Made by a program: the position numbers and the translations under genes. Positions 6,204-14,977 of a DNA stretch of 40,575 bases are shown here, one piece after another (positions within the stretch are counted from its first letter, which is position 1; each line of letters begins with the position of its first letter). The stretch lies in contig JAIXTT010000105.1 of assembly GCA_027483795.1 (NCBI GenBank), positions 1 to 40,575 of the forward strand. The letters run 5' to 3'. The stretch comes from Hyphomicrobiales bacterium (GTDB lineage: Bacteria; Pseudomonadota; Alphaproteobacteria; Rhizobiales; Beijerinckiaceae). The notes under the pieces are model-generated. The model saw only the letters and a program-made list of their open reading frames with translations, had not been told where the DNA came from and ran no database searches.

Positions 6204-6338
6204 AAAAGGGAGTTATCCACAAGAGAGCACGCATTACATCAAAGAATCCGGACGTACTGATCGGAGGGCGCTCAAAAACGAAGTATATTGCAGTTCGTCA
6301 GGGGGAGACATCAAGCCGTCTTGTGGATGGAGACCCTC

Positions 6339-7382
6339 ATGCGTTCGAAGAACTCGAAGTCCCCCTCAGGCCGTCAGGCTCGAACCAAGAGCCGTCGTCA
6401 GCCGGAAATCCTGCCTCCCGCATTGGCGGCTCTCGAGGAAGACCTCTTCGGCCCTCCCGACCTTCTCCCGAGCGAGGATCGATCTCAGTACGAGCGTCTC
6501 CTTGCCGGTGTATCGGCGGCCGTCGCGCCCGAGGATGACGTAGAGAGGATCTGGGTCCGTGATGCCGTCGACATCACGTGGGAAATCCAACGCTTGAAGA
6601 CGTACAAGACGCGACGTCTCTTCGACAATTACGTCGACCTCGTCGAAAAGAAGCTGGTGCCCGAGATGGGTAGCTTGGATGCTAGAGATGCTGCGCGCGC
6701 TTGGCGTGCGGCCCAAGGATCGGAAGCGCTTCAAAGTCCTGAAAAGGCCTTTGCCGATCTCGAACTGGATTGGAAGGGCGTCGCCGCCGCTGCCTATGTC
6801 CAGTCCATCGGACTGTTCGAGCGCTTCGACGCAGCCATCACCTCTCTCGAATTCAGGCGGAGCGTCCTCTTCAGGGATATGGAGAAAAGGAGGGAAGCCC
6901 TCGCCCGCAGGACGCGCGAAAGCATCCGCGACCTTGAAGGGGATTGCGTCGACGTCATGCCTGTCGGCGTCATCCTTGCCGAGCCCTCTCCCTCTCCCTC
7001 TCCCTCTCCCTCTCCCTCTCCCTCTTCCCAGAGCGACACGTCCGTCTCTTCGTCGGGCAGCTCTTCCAAGCAAAAGGGACGTGGAAGGAAAGGTGGCGGG
7101 TCGAAGACGGAGGAGAACCGCTCGGGAGGTGGAGGGAGCGACGACGAAGGCGACGCCCGCGGCAACGGCAACGCCCGCGGCAAAGACAACGGCAACGGCG
7201 ACGGCGACGGAAAGCGTCATTCGCGTCCGAAGGGCAGAATGAAGATCGTACCTGTTTCTCACCCCGGCCTCTTCGATCGTGAGGGCACAGGATCGGCCGC
7301 TTCGGGCGTTTCGGACGAGGGCTCCCCTGCGTCGGGCCGCGCGCCTCTCTCACCTCCGCCCGCTTCGAAACCTTCCGCATGA
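6339..7382 (+). CDS. Hypothetical protein with Pro-Ser repeat tail
   Basis: A 347-residue protein of unknown function. Residues about 30-190 form a mostly helical, charged domain (YERLLAGVSAAVAPEDDVER, then IWVRDAVDITWEIQRLKTYK) that resembles uncharacterised proteins common in Rhizobiales. Residues from about 215 on are disordered: seven Pro-Ser pairs encoded by (CCCTCT)7, then Gly-, Asp- and Asn-rich stretches. The ATG at 6339 is chosen for its ribosome site GGAGA, 5 bases upstream; an earlier ATG at 6330 and a TTG at 6288 are less likely. The next gene starts 10 bases after the stop and belongs to a family I associate with the same neighbourhood, so the two probably form an operon. Function cannot be assigned. 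Confidence 0.7.
   Translation: MRSKNSKSPSGRQARTKSRRQPEILPPALAALEEDLFGPPDLLPSEDRSQYERLLAGVSAAVAPEDDVERIWVRDAVDITWEIQRLKTYKTRRLFDNYVDLVEKKLVPEMGSLDARDAARAWRAAQGSEALQSPEKAFADLELDWKGVAAAAYVQSIGLFERFDAAITSLEFRRSVLFRDMEKRREALARRTRESIRDLEGDCVDVMPVGVILAEPSPSPSPSPSPSPSSQSDTSVSSSGSSSKQKGRGRKGGGSKTEENRSGGGGSDDEGDARGNGNARGKDNGNGDGDGKRHSRPKGRMKIVPVSHPGLFDREGTGSAASGVSDEGSPASGRAPLSPPPASKPSA
6984..7025 (+). repeat. (CCCTCT)7 tandem hexamer inside a gene
   Basis: Seven perfect CCCTCT units encode (Pro-Ser)7. Because the unit is six bases, gain or loss of copies changes protein length but not frame. The minus strand reads (GGGAGA)7, with seven GGG runs and three-base loops, a strong G-quadruplex pattern. Confidence 0.95.
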
Positions 7383-7392
7383 GGGCCGACCG

Positions 7393-7986
7393 ATGTCCGC
7401 TCCGAAGACACGAAAGAGACCGACGGGTAGCAGGCCCTCTGCGAGGGTTCTCGCCAACCGTCGCAATGCGTTGAAGAGCACCGGTCCGAAATCGATCGAG
7501 GGAAAGGCGCGCTCGGCTTCCAATGCCCTCGCCCACGGTCTCAGCGCGAGGGACTTCGGCCCGGACCACGAAAAGGTGGAAAGACTGGCCTTGCGTCTGA
7601 TCGGTTCGAGCGATGACCCGGAGAAGATCGGCCTCGCTCGGATCGCCGCTGCGGCGGAGCTTCGCCTCCGCTTCGTCAGGACCCTCAAACACGCCGTTTG
7701 GGTCCGGATCGAGGAGAGGGGAACTGAACCCGTCTTCGATCCCTCCCTCCTCGGCGATCCTCTTCTCGAGGATCTTCTCGATCCTGAGGCGCGCAGACTG
7801 ATCCTCGATGATCAGCCGCTGACACGTGACGATTTACGCATGATCTCGCGGATACGCTCCTTCGTCGCGAAGCTCTCGCGCAAGAATGATCCGCTTTCGG
7901 AGCTTCGGAAGCTGCAGCGCTACGAAAGGATGGCGGCCTCCCAACGTGATGGAGCCTTGGCGGAATTGGCCGACGTCCGGGGATAG
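7393..7986 (+). CDS. Hypothetical protein, ANRRNALKSTGP family
   Basis: A 197-residue protein. The N-terminal signature VLANRRNALKSTGPKSIEGK then ARSASNALAHGLSARDF (about residues 19-55) marks a widespread family without known function, often near transposon- or plasmid-like genes. The rest is helical and charged. The start at 7393 gives the family N-terminus; a longer frame from 7279 would overlap the preceding gene. The 10-base gap from the upstream hypothetical gene suggests co-transcription. The Lys- and Arg-rich N-terminus could bind nucleic acid, but this is a guess. Confidence 0.7.
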   Translation: MSAPKTRKRPTGSRPSARVLANRRNALKSTGPKSIEGKARSASNALAHGLSARDFGPDHEKVERLALRLIGSSDDPEKIGLARIAAAAELRLRFVRTLKHAVWVRIEERGTEPVFDPSLLGDPLLEDLLDPEARRLILDDQPLTRDDLRMISRIRSFVAKLSRKNDPLSELRKLQRYERMAASQRDGALAELADVRG

Positions 7987-8369
7987 GATCCTCCCGAAAA
8001 GCCAAGGACTTTCGCGAGAAGGGCGTGACGATGCGGAGACCGTCTCGACGCCGGAGCGCGCGGGTCCCGGAGGGTCGTACGGGGCATACGGGGCGTCGGG
8101 CGGCTCGTGCAGGTCGTATAGTTTCCCGTCCTTTGAAGGCCTTGCATCGGTCTCCTGAAGCCGCTGGAGGCGGATCTGGAGAAGGGATGTTTTTCAAAAC
8201 GAAGCCAAATGGTATCAAGCCATTGAAATAAAACAATTATCGGCGCGATATGGCTCGATCGGTCTTTGAGTTGTTCCGCTTCGGCTTCCGATACGACGCG
8301 GGCGGCGGGCGGCGGGCGGCGGGCGGCGGGCGGATGGGACGTCGAGAGCCCTAACCTGCCGCTCGAGCC
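7987..8369. other. Convergent gap and right edge of island
   Basis: No gene is seen in these 383 bases. An AT-rich patch lies at 8190-8240, and a tandem repeat of GGGCGGC at 8300-8333. To the right, codon and base use become strongly GC-biased, so the accessory region probably ends here. Confidence 0.55.
8300..8333 (+). repeat. GGGCGGC tandem repeat, G-quadruplex motif
   Basis: Almost five copies of the heptamer GGGCGGC stand in a row, giving five GGG runs spaced by CGGC. The pattern meets the usual G3N1-7 quadruplex rule. It lies 36 bases beyond the stop codon of the leftward ABC exporter gene and could pause polymerase or act in termination. Confidence 0.85.
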
Positions 8370-10133
<1,764 letters not shown>

Positions 10134-10552
10134 GGGCGTTCCGGTTGCGGGACTCGCGCCTTTTATAACGGAACCGGGCTCTTTGCAGCAGTCGATCCGC
10201 GGAGGCGGGCATCGCGAAGGAAGACCCTCGTCATGCCCGCGGATGCGGGCATGACGGGGGGAAGGGGAGGGTGAAGGAAGACGTGGATGCCCGCGGGCGC
10301 GGGCATGACGGGGAGGGAGGGGAGAACCTCCACGTGTCATCCAGGCCGCAGCGAAGCGGAGGGCCGGGATCCACGTCTTTTCTCTCACGGCGCAAGGAAG
10401 GAAGACGTGGATGCCCGCATCCGCGGGCATGACGGGGAGGGAGGCGGGGAGGGTGAAGGAAGACGTGGATGCCCGCATCCGCGGGCATGACGGGGAGAGG
10501 GGCGGGGAGGGAGGACGGCCGGGGGGAGCCGGGGCCGTCGACCCGCGCCCGA
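10134..10552. repeat. Cluster of palindromic repeats
   Basis: Four copies of a palindrome with ATGCCCGC and GCGGGCAT arms and a 4-base loop fill the gap: 10230-10255 (arms lengthened to GTCATGCCCGC), 10287-10306, 10411-10430 and 10469-10488. The last three share the context ACGTGGATGCCCGC to GCGGGCATGACGGGGA. Between the second and third is a different mobile-repeat-like unit, GTGTCATCCAGGCCGCAGCG with its partner GGGCCGGGATCCACG (about 10338-10376). The sequence around them is purine-rich. These are REP/BOX-like intergenic elements; a fifth relative lies at 37936-37955. Confidence 0.88.
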
Positions 10553-11917
10553 TCAGGCGGGGCGGGTCGTGCGGAGGAAGGCGTCGGCGGCGCGGAGAAG
10601 CGATGCTTCGGTGTGGGGGCGGCCGATCAGCTGCAGGGAGATCGGCATGCCGTCCTCGTCCTCGCCGCAGGGCAGGGCGATGGAGGGGAGGCCGAGATAG
10701 TTGATCGAGCGCGTGCAGCGCGTGATCGCCGCGATGGCGGCGGCGACGTCCTGCGGGGAGCCTTCGGTCGTCGCCTTGATGGTGGGAACCTTGACCGGAA
10801 GCGCGGGCACGAGCGCGAGGTCGGCCCCGGCGAAGGCCTCCGTCAGAAAGGCCTCCGTCGTGGGGGCGCGGAGCGCGAGCGCTTCGACATAGCGGGTCGC
10901 GGGATAGAAGAGGCCCGGTTCGATGCGGGCGCGGACCTGATCGGCATAGTCGCCCGGCCGTTCGGCGAGCCAACGGCGGTGCAGGGTCGCCGCCTCGACG
11001 GTCATGAGCACATGCGCGCCGGCATTGGCGGCGTTCATGTCCGCGACCGCCGTGTCCTTCAGGACGGCGCCGAGTTCGGCGAGCCGGCGGGCCGCTTCGC
11101 GCAGCGCCTTCTCGACGACCGGATCGACCTCGGCGCGGAGATAGCCGCCGACCACCGCGACCGAGAGGCCTCGGACCGAGCCGTCGCAGGCGTCCGCATG
11201 GCGGGTGCCGGCGAGGGCGACGGCATCGAAGAGGACGGCGGCGTCCTTCGCGTTGCGCGCGATCGGGCCGACGCAGTCGAGCGAGTGGGACAGGGGCATG
11301 ACGCCCGTCGCGGGAACCGTGCCCCAGGTCGGCTTGAGGCCGACGAGGCCGCACATCGCGGCAGGGTGGCGGATGGAGCCGCCGGTGTCGGTGCCGAGCG
11401 CCGCGGAAACGCAGCCGGAGGCGACCGCGGCGGCCGAGCCGCTGGATGAGCCGCCGGAGCAATAGGCCGGGTTCCGCGGATTCAGACCGTGGCCGTAATG
11501 GCCGTTGAAGCCCGTCGGCGACAGGGCGAATTCGGCGAGATGCAGGCGGCCGCAATCGACCGCGCCCGCGGCGTCGAGCCGTTCGATCACGGTCGCGGTC
11601 GTCTCCGCCCGGAAATCCTTCCGGATCAGGCTGCCGCCCGTCGAGACCTCGCCCTTGCGGTAGAAGAGATCCTTGTGCGCCAAGGGCACGCCGTGCAGCG
11701 GACCGAGCGTTTCGCCGCGCCGGCGGGCCGCGTCGGCCGCCCGCGCCTGCGCGAGCGCCTCGTCGCGGCGCAGCGACATCACGGCGTTGAATGTGCGGCC
11801 CGTCGTGTCGAGGCGGTCGAGCGCCTCCTGCGTCGCGCGTTCGGAGGTGACGGCCCCGTCGCGGATGGCCGCGGCGAGCGCGACGAGGGAGAGCCCGTCC
11901 GTCATGCCCGCGCTCAT
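10553..11917 (-). CDS. Amidase-signature family hydrolase
   Basis: A 454-residue amidase. The Ser-cisSer-Lys triad is visible: Lys82 in LAHKDLF, the Ser cluster 157-159 in SGGSSSGSAAAVASG, and nucleophile Ser181 in GTDTGGSIRHPAAMCG. Family members hydrolyse amides, carbamoyl groups or biuret-like compounds. The gene is last in a ten-gene operon with a Liv-type importer, and overlaps by 4 bases a 70-residue protein resembling AtzG, the small partner of the amidase AtzE (1-carboxybiuret hydrolase). That pairing favours a ureide- or imide-derived substrate over a general amidase such as GatA; no gatB or gatC is near. An internal start at residue 5 is possible. Confidence 0.9.
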   Translation of the reverse strand: MSAGMTDGLSLVALAAAIRDGAVTSERATQEALDRLDTTGRTFNAVMSLRRDEALAQARAADAARRRGETLGPLHGVPLAHKDLFYRKGEVSTGGSLIRKDFRAETTATVIERLDAAGAVDCGRLHLAEFALSPTGFNGHYGHGLNPRNPAYCSGGSSSGSAAAVASGCVSAALGTDTGGSIRHPAAMCGLVGLKPTWGTVPATGVMPLSHSLDCVGPIARNAKDAAVLFDAVALAGTRHADACDGSVRGLSVAVVGGYLRAEVDPVVEKALREAARRLAELGAVLKDTAVADMNAANAGAHVLMTVEAATLHRRWLAERPGDYADQVRARIEPGLFYPATRYVEALALRAPTTEAFLTEAFAGADLALVPALPVKVPTIKATTEGSPQDVAAAIAAITRCTRSINYLGLPSIALPCGEDEDGMPISLQLIGRPHTEASLLRAADAFLRTTRPA

Positions 11918-12126
11918 CGTCCGGCCTCTCGGGCGGCGGCGAAGAGGGCTTCCAGACCGCGCGGGTCGGAATCGAGGGTGAGGCGGCGGTCGGCCTCCGC
12001 CTTCACGGCGGCGTTCATCGCCGCGACGAGATCGCGATGACGGGCGGCCCGTTCCGGCGCGGCCGGGACGTCGTTGAGGTCACGGGCGATCCCGGCGAGG
12101 AGGTCGACGACCGCCGGGCCGCTCAT
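11914..12126 (-). CDS. AtzG-like small amidase partner (tentative)
   Basis: A 70-residue protein between livF and the amidase gene, overlapping both by 4 bases (ATGA). It has an N-terminal helix (VVDLLAGIARDL), a middle helix with AARHRDLVAAMNAAVKAEAD, and RLTLDSDPRGLEALF near the end. Length, all-helical character and place before an amidase-signature gene match AtzG, which binds and stabilises AtzE in cyanuric acid breakdown. Sequence similarity is loose, so the role is inferred mainly from context. It could also be a GatC-like subunit. Confidence 0.6.
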   Translation of the reverse strand: MSGPAVVDLLAGIARDLNDVPAAPERAARHRDLVAAMNAAVKAEADRRLTLDSDPRGLEALFAAAREAGR

Positions 12127-12830
12127 CCGTGCACGCCCAGGAACTTCTCGACGACGCTCATGTCGGCCTTCAGCGCCGCCGTGGTGCCGGAATGGACGAC
12201 CTTGCCCGTCTCCATGATGTAGACGCGGCTCGCGGCGTCGAGCGCCGAATAGAGGTTCTGCTCGACGAGCAGGATGCCGAGGCCGGTCTTGCCGAGATCG
12301 ATGATGACCTCTTCGAGCCGCTGCACCATGACGGGCGCGAGGCCTTCGGAGGGCTCGTCCATCAGGATCAGGTCGGGATCCTGGATCAGCGCGCGGGCGA
12401 CGGCCAGCATGCCGCGCTCGCCGCCCGAGAGCTGGCTGCCGCGGTGGTTGCGGCGCTCGCCCAGACGCTTGAAGGCGTCGAAGATGCGCTCGATGGTCCA
12501 GCCCTCCTTCACGCGGGGGCTCTTGAGCATGGTCAGATGCTCGGTGACCGTGAGGGAGGAGAAGAGCCGCCGCCCCTGCGGGACGATGGCGATCCTCCGG
12601 GAGGCGATCTCGTGCGGCTTGAGGCCCGAGATCGTCTCGCCGTTCCACTTCACCTCGCCCGCGCGGACGGTCGGCGGCGTGAGGCCCATGATCGAGCGGA
12701 TCAGCGTCGTCTTGCCCATGCCGTTGCGGCCGAGCAGCGCGACGATCTCGCCCTTGTTCACTTCGAGCGTGGCCCCGTGCAGCACATGGGCGTCGCCGTA
12801 ATAGGAGTGGAGATCCTTGACCTCAAGCAT
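12123..12830 (-). CDS. livF: Branched-chain-type ABC importer ATPase LivF
   Basis: A 235-residue ATPase starting MLEVKDLHSYYGDAHVLHGA. Walker A is GRNGMGKTTLIRS, the signature LSGGERGMLAVARAL, and Walker B LILMDEPSEGLAP. These are typical of LivF, the second ATPase of HAAT-family importers, which carry branched-chain amino acids, amides, urea or aromatic acids. It overlaps livG by 8 bases upstream and the AtzG-like gene by 4 bases downstream. Confidence 0.92.
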   Translation of the reverse strand: MLEVKDLHSYYGDAHVLHGATLEVNKGEIVALLGRNGMGKTTLIRSIMGLTPPTVRAGEVKWNGETISGLKPHEIASRRIAIVPQGRRLFSSLTVTEHLTMLKSPRVKEGWTIERIFDAFKRLGERRNHRGSQLSGGERGMLAVARALIQDPDLILMDEPSEGLAPVMVQRLEEVIIDLGKTGLGILLVEQNLYSALDAASRVYIMETGKVVHSGTTAALKADMSVVEKFLGVHG

Positions 12831-13578
12831 GGCGCGGTTTGCCCAGATAGACTTCCTGAACCGCCTTGTTGCCCGCGATCGCGGCCGGCGGCGCCTCGAC
12901 GAGGATACGGCCCTCGTGCAGGCAGGTGACGTTGTCGACGAGGCCGAGAACGAGATCCATGTCGTGCTCGATGAGCACGAGGGTCAGGTCGCGCGGCAGG
13001 TCGCGGATGATTTCGACGACGATCGATCGTTCGGTGGGGGAGAGGCCCGCCGCGGGTTCGTCGAGGAGGAGAAGCGTGGGCTTCATGACGAGCGAGAGGG
13101 CGAGCTCGAGCTGCCGCTGCTCGCCGTAGGACAGTTCGCGGACCTCGGTGTCGCGGCGGCCGCCGAGACGGACGCGGTCGAGAGCCCGGTCGGCCCTTTC
13201 GCGCTCGTCGGCGTCGAAATCGCGCTTTCCGAAGAGCGAGAACTTGCGCGGCGAGAGGCCGCGCAGCGCGAGGAGCATGTTCTCCTCGACGGTGAGCTGA
13301 TTGAACAGGTTCGTGATCTGGAAGGTGCGCGCCATGCCGCGCGCCGCCCGCTTCTCGGGCGGCATCCGCGTCACGTCTTCGCCTTCGAAGACCACGCGGC
13401 CCTCGGTGGGCGGATACATGCCCGTGATCGCGTTGAACAGCGTCGTCTTGCCTGCGCCGTTGGGGCCGATGAGCGCCCGGCGTTCGCCGCGCGTCACCGA
13501 GGTGGACACGCCGTCCACGGCCCGCAGCGCGCCGAAGGCGACGGCCACCTTGTCGAGAGTGAGGATCGTTTCAGTCAC
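12823..13578 (-). CDS. livG: Branched-chain-type ABC importer ATPase LivG
   Basis: A 251-residue ATPase with Walker A GPNGAGKTTLFNAITG, signature LSYGEQRQLELALSL, Walker B LLLLDEPAAGLSP and switch IEHDMDLV. The insert MARTFQITNLFNQLTVEENM is the usual LivG pattern. It pairs with LivF to power the importer. The gene follows the binding-protein gene after a 107-base gap that holds a strong hairpin. Confidence 0.92.
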   Translation of the reverse strand: MTETILTLDKVAVAFGALRAVDGVSTSVTRGERRALIGPNGAGKTTLFNAITGMYPPTEGRVVFEGEDVTRMPPEKRAARGMARTFQITNLFNQLTVEENMLLALRGLSPRKFSLFGKRDFDADERERADRALDRVRLGGRRDTEVRELSYGEQRQLELALSLVMKPTLLLLDEPAAGLSPTERSIVVEIIRDLPRDLTLVLIEHDMDLVLGLVDNVTCLHEGRILVEAPPAAIAGNKAVQEVYLGKPRHA

Positions 13579-13628
13579 GAAGAACCGCCCGGAATTCGGA
13601 CCGCTCCGCCGATCGGCGGGCGGGTGGA

Positions 13629-13654
13629 GCCCTCTCCCGCGTGCGGGAGAGGGC
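13629..13654. repeat. Palindromic repeat hairpin between binding protein and livG
   Basis: GCCCTCTCCCGC and GCGGGAGAGGGC form a perfect 12-bp stem around GT. This is a recurrent intergenic palindrome of alphaproteobacteria. Lying just after the binding-protein gene, it may shield its mRNA 3' end and lower expression of the genes downstream, so that the binding protein is made in excess. Confidence 0.8.
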
Positions 13655-13685
13655 GAGGATCATGACGATCGGCGAGGGAAGGGCC

Positions 13686-14945
13686 TCAGCCCTTCTTGAT
13701 GCCCTGGAAGTCCCGCGAATAGGCGGGCTGCTTCATGTAGGTCTCGGGATCGTATTTCCAGAACTGCGAGACGCCGGGATAGGTCGTCACGGGCACGTTC
13801 CAGAGCTTGCCGTCGGCCCGCTTCTCCACCTTGCGGATGAAGATGTCGTAGATCGGGTTGCCGTAGGCGTCGAGCTTCACGGTCTTGCCGAGGGGCGAGC
13901 CCGTCAGTTCGAGTTCGCGCACGGTCTTGAGGAAGAGCTCGCGGTCTTCGATCTTGCCGCCGATCTTCTTGATCGACTCGGCGAGCCACATCGCGCCCGA
14001 ATAGTGCGAGAAGCCGTAGATGGACGGCAGGATGCCGAACTTCTTCTCGTAGTCGGCGACGAACTTGACCGTGGCCGGATCCTTCGAGCCTTCGCAGAAA
14101 TGCGCGGCCGAGACGAGACCTTCCGCTTCCGGGCCGAGCGTACGGATGACGGACTGGTCCGTCATGTTCTGCGCGGCGAGGATCGGCAGACGGCCGCGGA
14201 GCCCGAAGCTCGCGAACTGCTTGGCGAAGCGGGTGGCGTCCGCGCCCGTCTCCATGGCGAAGACGGCGTCGACGCCGAGGCTCGCCAGCTGGCCGAGATA
14301 GGGGCTGAAGTCCGAGGTGTTCAGCGGGTGCCAGAACTGCTGGACGATCGTGCCGCCGAGCTCCGTGAAGGTCTGGGCGAAGCCGCCGCACTGCTCGTGG
14401 CCGAACGTGTAGTCCTGCGAGATCGTGGCGACCTTGCGATAGCCCTGCTTGTAGGCCCAGTCGGCGAAGGGCCGGCTGTTCTGGCTGGCCGAATAGCCCG
14501 CGATGCGGATCACGTGCGGGATGCGCTGGCGCTGGGTGAGGTCGTCCGCGGCGATGACCGGGATGAAGTACGGGGTGCCCGTGCCCTTCACGTAGTTGGC
14601 GACGGCCAGGCCCGTATTGGCGAGGATGTTGCCGACGAGGAAGTTGACGTTCGACTGCTCGACCAGACGACGGGCCTTCTGCAGCGCGGTGTCGGGGTTC
14701 GAGGCGTCGTCTTCGACGATGACCTCGATCTTGCGGCCGGCGATCTCGGCGCCGTTCTGTTCGAAATAGAACTGGAAGCCTTCGACCACTTCCTTGCCGC
14801 CGGCGGCGATGACGCCGGTCAGCGGGGCGAGAAGACCGATCTTGATGGTCTGCGCCTGCGCCAAGGCGCCCCGCGTCGGGGCGAGCCCGAGGCCTGCGCC
14901 GCCCACCGCCGCGGCGGTGGTCTTCAGAAACGTCCTGCGATCCAT
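13686..14945 (-). CDS. ABC importer substrate-binding protein (Tat-exported)
   Basis: A 419-residue periplasmic-binding protein of the Leu/Ile/Val-amide family. The N-terminus MDRRTFLKTTAAAVGGAG carries a twin-arginine signal, with a likely cut after GALAQA. The mature part starts TIKIGLLAPLTGVIAAGGKE, the standard fold-type I opening, followed by DDASNPDTALQKARRL. A good ribosome site, GGAGG, lies 9 bases upstream of the ATG. It is related to binding proteins for amides, urea or aromatic acids rather than for leucine alone. With LivHMGF it forms a complete importer. Tat export hints at folding before secretion. Confidence 0.92.
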   Translation of the reverse strand: MDRRTFLKTTAAAVGGAGLGLAPTRGALAQAQTIKIGLLAPLTGVIAAGGKEVVEGFQFYFEQNGAEIAGRKIEVIVEDDASNPDTALQKARRLVEQSNVNFLVGNILANTGLAVANYVKGTGTPYFIPVIAADDLTQRQRIPHVIRIAGYSASQNSRPFADWAYKQGYRKVATISQDYTFGHEQCGGFAQTFTELGGTIVQQFWHPLNTSDFSPYLGQLASLGVDAVFAMETGADATRFAKQFASFGLRGRLPILAAQNMTDQSVIRTLGPEAEGLVSAAHFCEGSKDPATVKFVADYEKKFGILPSIYGFSHYSGAMWLAESIKKIGGKIEDRELFLKTVRELELTGSPLGKTVKLDAYGNPIYDIFIRKVEKRADGKLWNVPVTTYPGVSQFWKYDPETYMKQPAYSRDFQGIKKG

Positions 14946-14977
14946 GCTCGTGTCCCTCCGAGTTTTTACGCCGAAAT

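Larger units (their letters stand above)
5845..6338. other. Non-coding stretch with repeat, palindrome and DnaA-box-like site
   Basis: No intact gene is seen in these 494 bases. The stretch holds the right-hand copy of the island-flanking repeat (5954-6028), an AT-rich patch near 6150-6170, a perfect inverted repeat GTCAACCT-CC-AGGTTGAC (6186-6203), and a consensus DnaA box, TTATCCACA (6213-6221). The ribosome site and start of the next gene follow at 6328-6339. The palindrome is a reasonable operator for that gene. Confidence 0.6.

Noticed and set aside
6213-6221. Chromosomal replication origin
   Set aside because: A single DnaA box without a cluster, without a long AT-rich unwinding element and without the usual neighbours (hemE, parAB, dnaA) is not enough.
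6984-7025. On-off phase variation by the hexamer tract
   Set aside because: A 6-bp unit cannot shift the frame. Only linker length can vary.
10230-10497. CRISPR-like array
   Set aside because: The units are palindromic, too few and irregularly spaced, and the bases between them are themselves similar purine-rich repeats rather than unique spacers. No cas gene is near.
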